Counted from the first letter of the stretch, positions 34,592 through 43,981 are shown. The stretch is DNA of 64,000 nt from Streptomyces sp. NBC_01298 (GCF_035978755.1 NZ_CP108414.1:4712001-4776000); one strand, 5' to 3'. The notes: generated by a model not told the origin, from the letters alone. A program made the numbers and translations.

Positions 34592-35929
34592 CTACCGCGT
34601 GGCCCCGGCGACCAGCCAGCGGCCCGAGCGGGCACGCAGCTGGAGGGTGACCATCCGGACCAGCATCATCAGGGTCATGGCGCACCAGAGGGCCGTCAGA
34701 CCGCCGCCCAGGGCCGGTACGAGCAGGGCTGCCGGGGTGAAGACCGCGAGGGTCAGGAGCATGGCCCAGGCCAGGTAGCGTCCGTCGCCCGCGCCCATCA
34801 GGACGCCGTCCAGGATGAAGACGATTCCGGAGACGGGCTGCGAGACGGCCACCACGAGCAGGGCCGGCAGCAGGGCGTCCTCGACGGCGGGGTCGCTGGT
34901 GAAGAGCGGGATGAACACCGGTCGGGCCGCGATCACGAGGAGTCCCAGGACGATGCCGGAGACGATCCCCCACTGCACCATGCGGCGGCAGGCGGCCTCG
35001 GCCCCCTCGGTGTCGCCCGCGCCGAGGTAGCGGCCGATGATGGCCTGCCCGGCGATCGCGATCGCGTCGAGCGCGAAGGCGAGCAGGCTCCACAGGGAGA
35101 GCAGGATCTGGTGGGCGGCGATGTCGGCGTCCCCGAGGCGTGCGGCCACGGCGGTCGCGATCAGCAGGACGGCCCGCAGGGACAGGGTGCGGACCAGCAG
35201 CGGTGCACCGGCCTGAGCGCAGGCCCGGATGCCCTCGGCGTCGGGCTTCAGGGAGGCGCCGTGCTTGCGGGCGCCCCGGACGACCACGATCAGGTAGGCG
35301 GCGGCCATGGCGCACTGGGCGATCACCGTGCCCCAGGCGGAGCCCGCGATGCCGAGGCCGGCCCCGTAGACGAGGGCGACGTTCAGGCCTCCGTTGAGGG
35401 CGAAGCCGCCGATCGCGACGTAGAGCGGGGTACGGGTGTCCTGGAGGCCGCGGATGACGCCGGTGGCGGCGAGGACGATGAGCATCGCGGGGATGCCGAG
35501 GGCTGAAATCCGCAGGTAGGTGATCGCGTACGGGGCGACGGTGTCGGAGGCCCCGAAGAAGGAGATCAGGGTGGGTGCCGTGGGGAGCACGACGGCGACG
35601 ACGGCCGCGCCGAGGAGCAGGGCGAGCCAGATGCCGTCCATGCCCTGCCGGATGGCGGCCTGGAGGTCGCCCGCACCGACGCGGCGGGCCACGGCCGCGG
35701 TGGTGGCGTAGGCGAGGAAGACGAAGATGCTCACGGCTGTGGTGAGCAGTGCGGCGGCGATGCCGAGACCGGCCAGCTGGGGTGTGCCGAGGTGCCCCAC
35801 GATGGCGCTGTCGGCCATCACGAAGAGGGGTTCGGCGACGAGGGCGCCGAAGGCGGGGACGGCGAGTGCGAGGATCTCGCGGTCGTGCCGTCTCGGGGCA
35901 GCCTTCGGTGCGGTGGGGGCCTGTCTCAT
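34592..35929 (-). CDS. MATE-family efflux transporter
   Basis: This 445-residue protein has about 12 hydrophobic helices in two similar halves, the MATE layout. It begins with a basic tail, then ILALAVPAFGALVAEPLFVM and DSAIVGHLGTPQLAGLGIA, the DinF-type first helices. It likely exports cationic compounds or drugs in exchange for protons or sodium. The start is ATG at 35929. It is divergent from dnaB across a DnaA-box-rich gap and convergent with rplI across two parS sites. Confidence 0.9.
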   Translation of the reverse strand: MRQAPTAPKAAPRRHDREILALAVPAFGALVAEPLFVMADSAIVGHLGTPQLAGLGIAAALLTTAVSIFVFLAYATTAAVARRVGAGDLQAAIRQGMDGIWLALLLGAAVVAVVLPTAPTLISFFGASDTVAPYAITYLRISALGIPAMLIVLAATGVIRGLQDTRTPLYVAIGGFALNGGLNVALVYGAGLGIAGSAWGTVIAQCAMAAAYLIVVVRGARKHGASLKPDAEGIRACAQAGAPLLVRTLSLRAVLLIATAVAARLGDADIAAHQILLSLWSLLAFALDAIAIAGQAIIGRYLGAGDTEGAEAACRRMVQWGIVSGIVLGLLVIAARPVFIPLFTSDPAVEDALLPALLVVAVSQPVSGIVFILDGVLMGAGDGRYLAWAMLLTLAVFTPAALLVPALGGGLTALWCAMTLMMLVRMVTLQLRARSGRWLVAGATR

Positions 35930-36117
35930 GTGCTCAATCTAATCTTCCACAGGTAATAGACGCAAGGCCTCTGGGATCCTTACCGATACGCCGATTCGCG
36001 CGTTCGTCCCACCTCGTTGGAGGCGATCTCGAGACAGTGGCGAAAAATTTTCTCCCCCACAGGCGGTGGAGGGGGAAATCCCAGGTCAGATGGGGTATCT
36101 GGGTAGGGCAGGTGATT

Positions 36118-36217
36118 TTGTCCACAGCACCGTCCCCCGGTCCGTGCACAGCTTCCGGGGAGTTACCCACAGCATTGGCGCCGTCATCCACACCTCATCC
36201 ACACAGCCTGTGGATAA
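36118..36217. promoter_or_regulatory. DnaA-box cluster upstream of dnaB
   Basis: The 434-bp gap 35930-36363 between MATE and dnaB has at least five DnaA-box 9-mers in 100 bp: TTGTCCACA (36118-36126), TTACCCACA (36163-36171, one mismatch), TCATCCACA (36184-36192 and 36195-36203) and TGTGGATAA (36209-36217, inverted). The first, third, fourth and fifth fit YYVTCCACA exactly. It lies about 34 kb from oriC. It may control dnaB or titrate DnaA; a cluster of this kind affects replication in S. coelicolor, but identity with that site is unknown. Confidence 0.8.
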
Positions 36218-36363
36218 CAAGATTGGCTGACGTCGCCGACGGCCCTACCGTTGGTCGTTGTCCGACTCGCCGAGAGCCGATTCGGGTGCCCCAAATGTCA
36301 GAGCCGTGTCGTAGAAAGAGTGACACGGCAAGGTCCGCGTTGCGGACGGGAGGAGGCGGCCCG

Positions 36364-37845
36364 GTGAGCATGTCCGAGCCCATGGACGACCCCTGGGCCG
36401 ACAGCGGTCCAGGTGACCGTCTGCCCGCCCGCCCGCGCCGCAACGGCGAAGGCCGTGGCCGCGGGGACGAACAGAGCGATCGGGGCCGTGAGGGCGGCTC
36501 CTGGGACGGTGGTGGCGGCGGCTTCGAGCGGGTCCCGCCCCAGGATCTCGACGCCGAGCAGTCCGTCCTGGGCGGCATGCTGCTGTCCAAGGACGCCATC
36601 GCCGACGTGGTCGAGGTGCTGAAGGGCCACGACTTCTACCGCCCGTCGCACGAGACGATCTACCAGGCCATCCTTGACCTCTACGCCAAGGGAGAGCCGG
36701 CCGACCCGATCACCGTCAGCGCCGAGCTCACCCGGCGCGGTGAGATCAGCAAGGTCGGCGGGGCCCCCTACCTGCACACCCTGGTCCAGTCGGTCCCCAC
36801 GGCGGCGAACGCCGAGTACTACGCGGAGATCGTCCACGAGCGGGCGGTCCTGCGCCGGCTGGTCGCCGCGGGCACGAAGATCACGCAGATGGGCTATGCC
36901 GCCGACGGGGACGTCGACGAGATCGTCAACAGTGCCCAGGCAGAGATCTACGCCGTCACCGAGCAGCGGACGTCCGAGGACTACCTGCCGCTCGGCGACA
37001 TCATGGAAGGCGCCCTCGACGAGATCGAGGCGATCGGTTCGCGCAGCGGCCAGATGTCGGGCGTCCCGACCGGGTTCACGGACCTGGACTCGCTGACCAA
37101 CGGTCTGCACCCGGGCCAGATGATCGTCATCGCGGCCCGACCCGCCATGGGTAAGTCCACCCTCGCGCTGGACTTCGCCCGTGCCTGTTCCATCAAGGCC
37201 AACCTGCCCAGCGTCATCTTCTCCCTCGAAATGGGCCGCAACGAGATCGCGATGCGCCTGCTCTCGGCGGAGGCCCGGGTGGCCCTGCACCACATGCGCT
37301 CCGGCACGATGACGGACGACGACTGGACCCGGCTGGCCCGCCGGATGCCGGACGTCTCCGCGGCCCCGCTCTACATCGACGACTCCCCGAACCTGTCGAT
37401 GATGGAGATCCGGGCGAAGTGCCGCCGGCTCAAGCAGCGCAGCGACCTGTCGCTCGTCGTCATCGACTACCTCCAGCTGATGCAGTCGGGCGGCTCGCGC
37501 CGGCCCGAGAGCCGCCAGCAGGAGGTCTCCGACATGTCCCGAAACCTCAAGCTCCTGGCGAAGGAGCTGGAGGTCCCGGTGATCGCGCTGTCCCAGCTGA
37601 ACCGTGGTCCCGAACAGCGCACCGACAAGAAGCCGATGGTCTCCGACCTGCGTGAGTCCGGTTCGATCGAGCAGGACGCCGACATGGTGATCCTGCTGCA
37701 CCGCGAGGACGCGTACGAGAAGGAGTCCCCCCGGGCGGGTGAGGCCGACCTGATCGTGGCGAAGCACCGTAACGGTCCGACGGCGACCATCACCGTGGCC
37801 TTCCAGGGCCATTATTCGCGGTTCGTGGACATGGCCAACACGTAG
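36364..37845 (+). CDS. dnaB: Replicative DNA helicase DnaB
   Basis: This 493-residue hexameric helicase unwinds DNA ahead of the polymerase. The N-terminal domain begins near VPPQDLDAEQSVLGGMLLSK, preceded by a Gly/Arg-rich tail of about 60 residues. The RecA-like C-terminal domain has Walker A ARPAMGKSTLALDFA and Walker B LVVIDYLQLM; DRPE-type arginine motifs follow (PESRQQEVSDMSRNLKLLAK). GTG 36364 has GGAGGAGG upstream; ATG 36370 is an alternative. It may respond to DnaA via the boxes upstream. No intein is apparent. Confidence 0.96.
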   Translation: MSMSEPMDDPWADSGPGDRLPARPRRNGEGRGRGDEQSDRGREGGSWDGGGGGFERVPPQDLDAEQSVLGGMLLSKDAIADVVEVLKGHDFYRPSHETIYQAILDLYAKGEPADPITVSAELTRRGEISKVGGAPYLHTLVQSVPTAANAEYYAEIVHERAVLRRLVAAGTKITQMGYAADGDVDEIVNSAQAEIYAVTEQRTSEDYLPLGDIMEGALDEIEAIGSRSGQMSGVPTGFTDLDSLTNGLHPGQMIVIAARPAMGKSTLALDFARACSIKANLPSVIFSLEMGRNEIAMRLLSAEARVALHHMRSGTMTDDDWTRLARRMPDVSAAPLYIDDSPNLSMMEIRAKCRRLKQRSDLSLVVIDYLQLMQSGGSRRPESRQQEVSDMSRNLKLLAKELEVPVIALSQLNRGPEQRTDKKPMVSDLRESGSIEQDADMVILLHREDAYEKESPRAGEADLIVAKHRNGPTATITVAFQGHYSRFVDMANT

Positions 37846-37855
37846 CATCCGCAGC

Positions 37856-39241
37856 ATGGATGCCGCGTTGAATGATCTTGTCCTGCTGCCCGCGACCAGG
37901 CGTGCGCTGAGTCATCGAATCGCGGTGGCGCAGCGCGAAGGCCGCGCTCCGTCCCTGGTGGCGTCCGTGGTGAGGGGCGGAGAGGTGGTCTGGGAGGGGT
38001 CCCGGACCATGGTCGAGGGGCATGGCCCCGACGGAAACGTGCAGTACCGGATCGGGTCGATCACCAAGACGTTCACCGCCGTGCTCGTGATGCGGCTCCG
38101 GGACGAGGGCCTGCTCGAACTGGGCGACCCGATCGAGAAGTTCCTTCCGGGTACGGGCGTCGGCGAGGTGACGGTGGGGCAACTGCTGTCCCACACCTCC
38201 GGACTGGCGGCGGAGACGCCCGGCGAGTGGTGGGAGCGCACGGCGGGCACCTTGCGGCCCGAGCTCTCGGACGTCCTGGGCGAGCGCCCCTTCCGCTTCG
38301 AGCCCGGACGGCGCCACCACTACTCCAACCCGGGCTACACCCTGCTCGGTTCGCTGGTGGAGGCCGTCCGCGCGAGGCCGTGGGAGGAAGCGCTCCGCAC
38401 CGAGGTGCTGGAGCCGCTGGGGCTGGAGCGCACCACCGCGCAGCCGGTGGCCCCGCATGCCGGCGGCTGGGCGGTGCACCCGTGGGCCGACGTGATGATG
38501 CCGGAACCCATGGAAGACCTCGGCCTCATGGCCCCGGCCGGCCAGCTGTGGTCCACGACCGGCGACCTGGCGAAGTTCGCCGCGTTCCTCGTACGGGGCG
38601 ACGCGCGCGTGCTGAGCGCCGGGTCCGTGCGCGAGATGCGGACGGCGGCCACTCCCCCGGAGCCGGGCATCGCCGACCTCGGATACGGGCTCGGGATGCA
38701 GCTGACGCTGAACGGCGGGCGCCGGCTCGCGGGCCACAGCGGCTCGCTGCCGGGGTTCGTCGCCGGGCTGTGGCTGAGCGAGGAAGACGACGTGGCCGCG
38801 GTGGTGCTGGCCAACTGCACCTCGGGGCTGCCCGCTTCGGCCCTCGCGGCCGATCTGGTGGGCATCGTCGCCGAGGCCGAGCCGCGGATCCCCGAGCCGT
38901 GGCGGCCGCTGCGGGAGGCCGATCCCGTCGCGCTGGAGCTGTGCGGCCCCTGGTACTGGGGCACGTCCGCCCAGGCCGTACGGCTGACCTACGACGGGTT
39001 CCTGGAGCTGGGCCCGGTGGGCGGGAGCGGCCGGTCCGCGCGTTTCCGGCCCGAGCCGGACGGCAGCTGGACGGGACTGGCCGGCTACTACGCGGGTGAG
39101 TCGCTGCGGGCCGTACGGCGGCCGGACGGATCGGTGAGCCACCTCGACCTGGGCTCGTTCGTGTTCACTCGCGAGCCCTACGACCCCCAGGCACCGGTGC
39201 CCGGCGGGGTCGACCCGCAGGGCTGGCGGGGCATCGGCTAG
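37856..39241 (+). CDS. Beta-lactamase-fold serine hydrolase
   Basis: A 461-residue serine hydrolase of the class C beta-lactamase/DD-peptidase fold. The catalytic SxxK is IGSITKTF (about residue 65); the YxN motif is YSN in HHYSNPGYTLLGS, and the HxG-type motif is GHSGSLPGF. A C-terminal domain of about 110 residues extends beyond the core. No clear signal peptide is seen, so it may be cytoplasmic and act as an esterase rather than on antibiotics. It begins 10 bases after dnaB and may be read through from it. Confidence 0.88.
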   Translation: MDAALNDLVLLPATRRALSHRIAVAQREGRAPSLVASVVRGGEVVWEGSRTMVEGHGPDGNVQYRIGSITKTFTAVLVMRLRDEGLLELGDPIEKFLPGTGVGEVTVGQLLSHTSGLAAETPGEWWERTAGTLRPELSDVLGERPFRFEPGRRHHYSNPGYTLLGSLVEAVRARPWEEALRTEVLEPLGLERTTAQPVAPHAGGWAVHPWADVMMPEPMEDLGLMAPAGQLWSTTGDLAKFAAFLVRGDARVLSAGSVREMRTAATPPEPGIADLGYGLGMQLTLNGGRRLAGHSGSLPGFVAGLWLSEEDDVAAVVLANCTSGLPASALAADLVGIVAEAEPRIPEPWRPLREADPVALELCGPWYWGTSAQAVRLTYDGFLELGPVGGSGRSARFRPEPDGSWTGLAGYYAGESLRAVRRPDGSVSHLDLGSFVFTREPYDPQAPVPGGVDPQGWRGIG

Positions 39242-39251
39242 CGGAGCGCCC

Positions 39252-40427
39252 TCATCCCGCTACGAGTTGACGCTCCAGCGGGGTGCGGAAGCGGGGGGTG
39301 ACGCGGGCCTCCCCCAGCCAGGCGGCGAGCCGGACGCCCTCGGCGGCGATGGCCTTCGCGGCTTCGCCGCCGGGGTCGCCCAGCAGCCGGTGGACGATTT
39401 CTCCGTCGCCGCGCTGGGCCCAGCCGCCGACGATCTCGCCGTTCCACCACACGGTGGGGCCGATGTTGCCGGAGTGGTCGAAGAGCGGCGGGCGGTGGGC
39501 GGGGTCAAGGTGGAAGCCCCGGTCCGCCCAGCCCATCGCACTCGGGTCCAGGGCGGGCAGCAGGGCGGCCCAGGGCTCCTGCTCGGGTTCGGGCCCGGTG
39601 TCTCCGGGGCAGACCAGCGCGGTGGCGCCGTCCTCGAGCCGGACCTCGTCGGGGCCGACGGCCGCGAGCGCCTTGCGTACCTCGGTGAGGGTCCACCCCG
39701 TCCACCACTTGAGGTCGGCCTCGGTGGCCGGGCCGTAGGCGTGGAGCCAGCGGCGGGCGATCTCGGCGCGGGCCTCGGCCGCGAGCGCGGCGGGCCAGGG
39801 TTCGGTGTGGATCCAGCGGTATTGGCTGGAGGTCCACGATCCCCGGGGCCGGTCCCTGCGGATCCTGCCGTCGGCGGCCAGCAGCCGGATGACACGGGTG
39901 GCGACACCCGTCTCGGTCTCGTACTTCTTGCCCCGGCCGTAGACGAACTTCCGGCGCAGGGCGGGGACGGCCGAGGAGAGCTGGCTTCCGGTGGAGGGGC
40001 CGTGCGCGTCGAGCGCGTCCAGCACGGCGGCCTCCACCTGGGCCAGCCACTCCGCGTCGAGCCCCTGACCGTCCTCGTCGAGGTGCTTGAGGAAGGTGCG
40101 GCGCTCCTTCACGGCGATCCCCCGGGCCGTGGAGGCGTCCACGTACGGGGCGAGCTCGGCGGAGACGGCGAAGAGCGTGTTGCGCATGCTGAGCAGCCGT
40201 ACGAGGGTCACGTCCTCGTACAGGGCCCGCTCGATCGTGGCGGGCGTGCCTTCGCGCAGTCGGGCGCGGGCGGAGAGGAAGACGGTCGCGGCATCGGTGG
40301 CGTGCAGCGCGACGACGGAGTCCGCGGCCTCGGACACGGTGGCGGCGCGCGCCGACGGGGCCAGGCGGTGCCGGCGGCCGAGGCGCCGGCGGCGCTCCGC
40401 GGTGGTGACGAGGGGAAGACTGCTCAT
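39252..40427 (-). CDS. Winged-helix DNA-binding domain protein (YcaQ-like)
   Basis: A 391-residue protein of the winged-helix family HTH_42, related to the YcaQ/AlkZ DNA glycosylases that remove crosslinks or alkylated bases. VVALHATDAATVFLSARARL near the start, VTLVRLLSMRNTLFAV, and WWNGEIVGGWAQRGDG near the end are family regions. The catalytic motif QxQ of AlkZ/YcaQ is not evident, so glycosylase activity is uncertain; the role may be regulatory. ATG 40427 was chosen over a longer in-frame start. Confidence 0.75.
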   Translation of the reverse strand: MSSLPLVTTAERRRRLGRRHRLAPSARAATVSEAADSVVALHATDAATVFLSARARLREGTPATIERALYEDVTLVRLLSMRNTLFAVSAELAPYVDASTARGIAVKERRTFLKHLDEDGQGLDAEWLAQVEAAVLDALDAHGPSTGSQLSSAVPALRRKFVYGRGKKYETETGVATRVIRLLAADGRIRRDRPRGSWTSSQYRWIHTEPWPAALAAEARAEIARRWLHAYGPATEADLKWWTGWTLTEVRKALAAVGPDEVRLEDGATALVCPGDTGPEPEQEPWAALLPALDPSAMGWADRGFHLDPAHRPPLFDHSGNIGPTVWWNGEIVGGWAQRGDGEIVHRLLGDPGGEAAKAIAAEGVRLAAWLGEARVTPRFRTPLERQLVAG

Positions 40428-40478
40428 CCTCCCGATCGTAGGCCGGGCCGCCGACGGCGACCCGGCCCACACGGGATC

Positions 40479-40943
40479 TCAGAGCTGGAGCTTGAACCCG
40501 ACATGGGAAGCGGTGAAGCCGAGCCGCTCGTAGAAGCGGTGGGCGTCGGTGCGGCTCACGTCCGAGGTGAGCTGGACGAGCGCGCAGTTCTCGGCACGGG
40601 AGCGCTCGATCGCCCATTCGATGAACTGAGTGCCCAGTCCGCTGCCGCGTTCGTCGGCGTGGACGCGTACGCCCTCGATGATCGAACGGGTGCTCCCCTT
40701 GCGGGAGAGCCCGGGGACGATCGTCAGCTGGAGGGTGCCGACCACGCGGCCCGCGCGGACGGCGACGACCACGTGCTGGTGCGGATCGTCCGTCAGCCGC
40801 TTGAGCGCCGCGACGTACGGGCTGAGATCGTCCGGGGACTCCCGGGTGGCGCCGAGCGGGTCGTCCGCGAGCATCGCGACGATCGCGGGCAGGTCCTCCT
40901 CGGTGGCGGGACGGATGAACAGCCCGGAGGTGCTGTCGGCCAT
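40479..40943 (-). CDS. GNAT-family N-acetyltransferase
   Basis: A 154-residue single-domain GNAT with EGVRVHADERGSGLGTQFIE carrying the acetyl-CoA-binding (R/Q)GxG(I/L)G motif, and a C-terminal DAHRFYERLGF pattern that is typical of the family. The substrate is unknown. The ATG at 40943 gives the normal length. A second, unrelated GNAT gene starts 18 bases upstream and reads in the same direction. Confidence 0.88.
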   Translation of the reverse strand: MADSTSGLFIRPATEEDLPAIVAMLADDPLGATRESPDDLSPYVAALKRLTDDPHQHVVVAVRAGRVVGTLQLTIVPGLSRKGSTRSIIEGVRVHADERGSGLGTQFIEWAIERSRAENCALVQLTSDVSRTDAHRFYERLGFTASHVGFKLQL

Positions 40944-40960
40944 GGTCTGGTGCTCCTTGC

Positions 40961-41866
40961 TCAGCCGGCCGCGACGGTGAGCGGGGCCCAGCGGCGGGTC
41001 CAGTCACCGGGCGGACCGGGGATGTCCCGGGTCATCACGGCATTGAAGGCCACGGAGCCGAGACCGCGGTCCTTGAGCCAGCCGAGCAGCTCTTCGTGGC
41101 GTACGTCGACATCGGTGCGCAGGTCCCGGTCGGTGGTCGCCGCGAGGGCGGTGACGAGGGCCTGGGCCGCGCCGGTGTCCTGGGCCACCAGCGGTCCGAT
41201 GACATGGGTGTCCATGTTCGGCCAGATGGCTCCGTAGCCGATCAGTTCCCCTGAGGGGTCCTCGGCGACGAGCAGCCGGTCCGTGAAGGCGGGCAGCCGG
41301 GTGACCAGATGGGTCCGGTCGGCGCCGAAGACCTCGGCGTCCAGCCGGAGGATCCGGGGGATGTCCCCGGCGCCGGCGGGCCGGACGCGGACGGTGTTCC
41401 GTGCGGGAGCCGCGGCATCCGGGCTGAAGGAACCGCGGAGCATTTCGGCGCGGCCGGTGGTCTCGAAGCCGAGCTCCTCGTAGAGGGGCCGTCCGTACGG
41501 GGTGGCGTGCAGGGTGAGCGGAACGCCCTTGAGGACGTCGTCGCAGATGTACGTCATCAGGCGCCGGCCCAGACCCTGGCGGGCGTAGCGCTCGGCAACC
41601 AGGACCATGCCGATCGCGGCGAGTTCCGGACCGGCCTGCGGAGGCCCGTAGTGGGTGACCACGCAGGCGGTGGCGAGTCCCCGGCCGTCGGGGGCGTCGA
41701 TGCCGTAGCCGTGTCCTGCGGCGAGCAGCAGGCCCCACTTGTGGTCCTCGCGGGGCCATCCGCGGTCTTCGGAGAGATCAGCGCAGTGGTGGAGGTCGTC
41801 CACGGTCAGTGCGCGAATGGGGAGGTCGGTGAGATGGGGTGGTGTCACGGCCTCAGACTGGTTCAT
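40961..41866 (-). CDS. GNAT acetyltransferase, two-domain
   Basis: This 301-residue protein has one clear acetyl-CoA motif (GMVLVAERYARQGLGRRLM, about residue 80) in the first half, followed by PLYEELGFETTGRAEM. The second half, with IRILRLDAEVFGADRTHLVT-like sequence, fits a second, degenerate GNAT fold. The start is uncertain: ATG 41866 has no good ribosome-binding site; an upstream extension would run through two parS sites, encoding FHVK. A downstream GTG at 41848 is possible. It probably forms a transcription unit with the short GNAT gene. Confidence 0.8.
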   Translation of the reverse strand: MNQSEAVTPPHLTDLPIRALTVDDLHHCADLSEDRGWPREDHKWGLLLAAGHGYGIDAPDGRGLATACVVTHYGPPQAGPELAAIGMVLVAERYARQGLGRRLMTYICDDVLKGVPLTLHATPYGRPLYEELGFETTGRAEMLRGSFSPDAAAPARNTVRVRPAGAGDIPRILRLDAEVFGADRTHLVTRLPAFTDRLLVAEDPSGELIGYGAIWPNMDTHVIGPLVAQDTGAAQALVTALAATTDRDLRTDVDVRHEELLGWLKDRGLGSVAFNAVMTRDIPGPPGDWTRRWAPLTVAAG

Positions 41867-41901
41867 CGAACCGGGCCGGGTCCAGGGGATTTGGGGTGCA
41901 T

Positions 41902-41915
41902 GTTTCACGTGAAAC
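41902..41915. other. parS: parS site 9
   Basis: Exact GTTTCACGTGAAAC in an 18-bp perfect palindrome, in the divergent promoter gap between the GNAT and HAD genes. Paired with site 10, 36 bp away. Confidence 0.95.
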
Positions 41916-41937
41916 ATCGACGCGTCCGCGGCCCACT

Positions 41938-41951
41938 GTTTCACGTGAAAC
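41938..41951. other. parS: parS site 10
   Basis: Exact GTTTCACGTGAAAC, 22 bases before the HAD hydrolase start, so ParB binding could affect its transcription. Confidence 0.95.
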
Positions 41952-41973
41952 CAACGCACTAACCTCGTTGGCT

Positions 41974-42624
41974 ATGACCCTCCTCCACCTGTTCGACCTC
42001 GACGGGACCCTGATGTACGGCTCGGCCTCGCCGGTCGAGATCTCCCGGCAGCTCGGGCTGTCCAGTGAGATCGCCGAGCTGGAGCGGGCCTTCATGGCGC
42101 AGAAGCTCCAGCCGCACCAGTTCGCACTGGCGGTGCAGGAGCTCTGGACGAACCTGACTCAGGCCCATGTCCGGGCGGCGTTCGACGGGGCTCCGTGGCT
42201 GTCAGGGATCCGGGAGGTCTGGCAGGAGATCCGGGAGCGCGGGGACTACTGCGCGGTGATCTCGCTGTCGCCGTCGTTCTTCGTGGAGCTCCTGCTGGAG
42301 TGGGGCGCCCACGCCGCGCACGGCTCGGTCTTCCCGGAGGTGCCCTTCACCCGGCTGGTGGACGTGGCCGGGATCCTGACGCCGGCGGCGAAGGTCACGG
42401 TCGCCGACAGGCTGTGCGCGCAGTTCGGTGTGACCCGTGCCGACTGTGTCGCGTACGGGGACTCCAGCACCGACTTGGCGCTCTTCGAGGCGGTCCCGCT
42501 CTCGGTCGCGGTGAATGCCCGGCCGTACCTGGTGGAGCGGGCGACGCACGTCTACGAGGGCCGGGACCTGCGCGAGGCATACCAGCTGACAGGGGTGGCG
42601 CGCACGGGAGTTGAGGCATCTTAA
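41974..42624 (+). CDS. HAD-superfamily hydrolase
   Basis: A 216-residue HAD phosphatase. Motif I is FDLDGTLMYG (nucleophile Asp and acid/base Asp), motif II is the Ser in CAVISLSPS, and motif III/IV reads CVAYGDSSTDLALFE (GDS..D). This pattern resembles phosphoserine phosphatase-like (SerB/IB) enzymes; the substrate is unknown. ATG 41974 was chosen because an upstream frame runs through the parS pair. It may be translated from a leader carrying parS sites. Confidence 0.88.
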   Translation: MTLLHLFDLDGTLMYGSASPVEISRQLGLSSEIAELERAFMAQKLQPHQFALAVQELWTNLTQAHVRAAFDGAPWLSGIREVWQEIRERGDYCAVISLSPSFFVELLLEWGAHAAHGSVFPEVPFTRLVDVAGILTPAAKVTVADRLCAQFGVTRADCVAYGDSSTDLALFEAVPLSVAVNARPYLVERATHVYEGRDLREAYQLTGVARTGVEAS

Positions 42625-42766
42625 GGGGAAAGTGGGTTCGAAACGCGGATTTCCCGCATTTCCCCGCAGGCTCTGGGGCGGACTGGCACGCTGTGAAACC
42701 CGGAACCACGGATTCGAAGGCCGTGGCGTGTGCAGACCTACCGAGATGCTCGAAGCGAGGCACCGC

Positions 42767-43981
42767 ATGGACGCTCCGCCCACCAGATCGGCAAGACGGG
42801 GGCCGTCCCGGATACCGTCCGGGGGCGGTGAGCCCGAGACCTCTCCCGAACCTTCCCCCGAGCCCTCCCCGGACGCCGTCCTCATCCGCCGGACCCTCGC
42901 GGAGATCGCACCCGTCGCCGACAAGGTGACCTCCTACTTCTACGCCGTCGTCTTCACCGGACATCCGGATCTGCGGGGGCTGTTCCCCGCCGCGATGGAC
43001 GTGCAGCGCGATCGGCTGCTGAAGGCACTGCTCACGGCCGCGGAGCACATCGACAACCCCGAGGTGCTCACCGCCTACCTGCGCAGGCTGGGTACGGGGC
43101 ACCGCAAGTACGGAACCCGGCCCGAGCACTATCCGCCGGTGGGTGAGGCCCTGATCGGGGCGCTGGCCAGGTACGCGCAGGACACCTGGGGGCCGGAGAC
43201 CGAGGCCGCCTGGGCCCGGGCGTACACCGCGATCTCCCAGATCATGATCGACGCGGCGGCAGAGGACGAGCCCAAGGCGCCGCCGTGGTGGCACGCGGAG
43301 GTGGTCTCGCACGATCTGCGCACCTCCGACATCGCGGTGATCACCGTTCGCCCCGACCAGCCCTACCCCTTCCTCGCGGGCCAGTACACGAGCCTGGAGA
43401 CCCCGTGGTGGCCGCGGATCTGGCGGCACTACTCCTTCGCCTCGGCCCCGCGTGCGGACGGACTGCTGTCCTTCCACGTCAAGGCCGTTCCCGCGGGATG
43501 GGTCTCCAACGCGCTCGTGCGGCACGCCCGGCCCGGCGACGTGCTGAGGCTCGGTCCCCCGACGGGTTCGATGGTGGTCGACCACAGCACCGACAACGGA
43601 ATGCTGTGCCTGGGCGGCGGCACCGGCATCGCGCCGATCAAGGCGCTGATCGAGGACGTGGCTGAGCACGGGGAGCGGCGACCGGTGGAGGTCTTCTTCG
43701 GGGCGCGCAGCGACGACGACCTGTACGACAAGGACACCCTGCTGGGGCTGCAGCGCTCGCACCCCTGGCTGTCGGTGCGTCCGGTGGTCTGCGACGAGGG
43801 CCTTGCCGGGCAACTGCCGCAGGCCGTCGGCACCCACGGGCCGTGGAGTTCGTACGACGCGTTCGTCTCGGGGCCGGCCGCGATGATCCGCAGCGGGGTG
43901 GACGCGCTGAAGAGGATCGGGATCCCCGATGAGCGGATCCGCCACGACGAGGTCGAGGAACTGGCGGGCGTCGCCGGCTGA
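42767..43981 (+). CDS. Flavohaemoglobin-type globin-FAD/NAD reductase
   Basis: A 404-residue protein with an N-terminal globin (about residues 25-160), a FAD-binding domain (RHYSFAS at about 225) and an NAD(P)-binding domain (GGGTGIAPIKAL at about 285). Such proteins detoxify nitric oxide to nitrate using O2. The likely proximal heme His is in LGTGHRKYGTRPEHY. A Pro/Ser-rich extension of about 25 residues precedes the globin. ATG 42767 follows GCGAGG; ATG 42746 is possible. The NO dioxygenase role is inferred from the domain set. Confidence 0.88.
   Translation: MDAPPTRSARRGPSRIPSGGGEPETSPEPSPEPSPDAVLIRRTLAEIAPVADKVTSYFYAVVFTGHPDLRGLFPAAMDVQRDRLLKALLTAAEHIDNPEVLTAYLRRLGTGHRKYGTRPEHYPPVGEALIGALARYAQDTWGPETEAAWARAYTAISQIMIDAAAEDEPKAPPWWHAEVVSHDLRTSDIAVITVRPDQPYPFLAGQYTSLETPWWPRIWRHYSFASAPRADGLLSFHVKAVPAGWVSNALVRHARPGDVLRLGPPTGSMVVDHSTDNGMLCLGGGTGIAPIKALIEDVAEHGERRPVEVFFGARSDDDLYDKDTLLGLQRSHPWLSVRPVVCDEGLAGQLPQAVGTHGPWSSYDAFVSGPAAMIRSGVDALKRIGIPDERIRHDEVEELAGVAG

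Noticed and set aside
41867..41959. An N-terminal extension of the two-domain GNAT encoded through both parS sites (FHVK)
   Set aside because: The sequence is explained by parS palindromes, and the GNAT fold needs no such extension.
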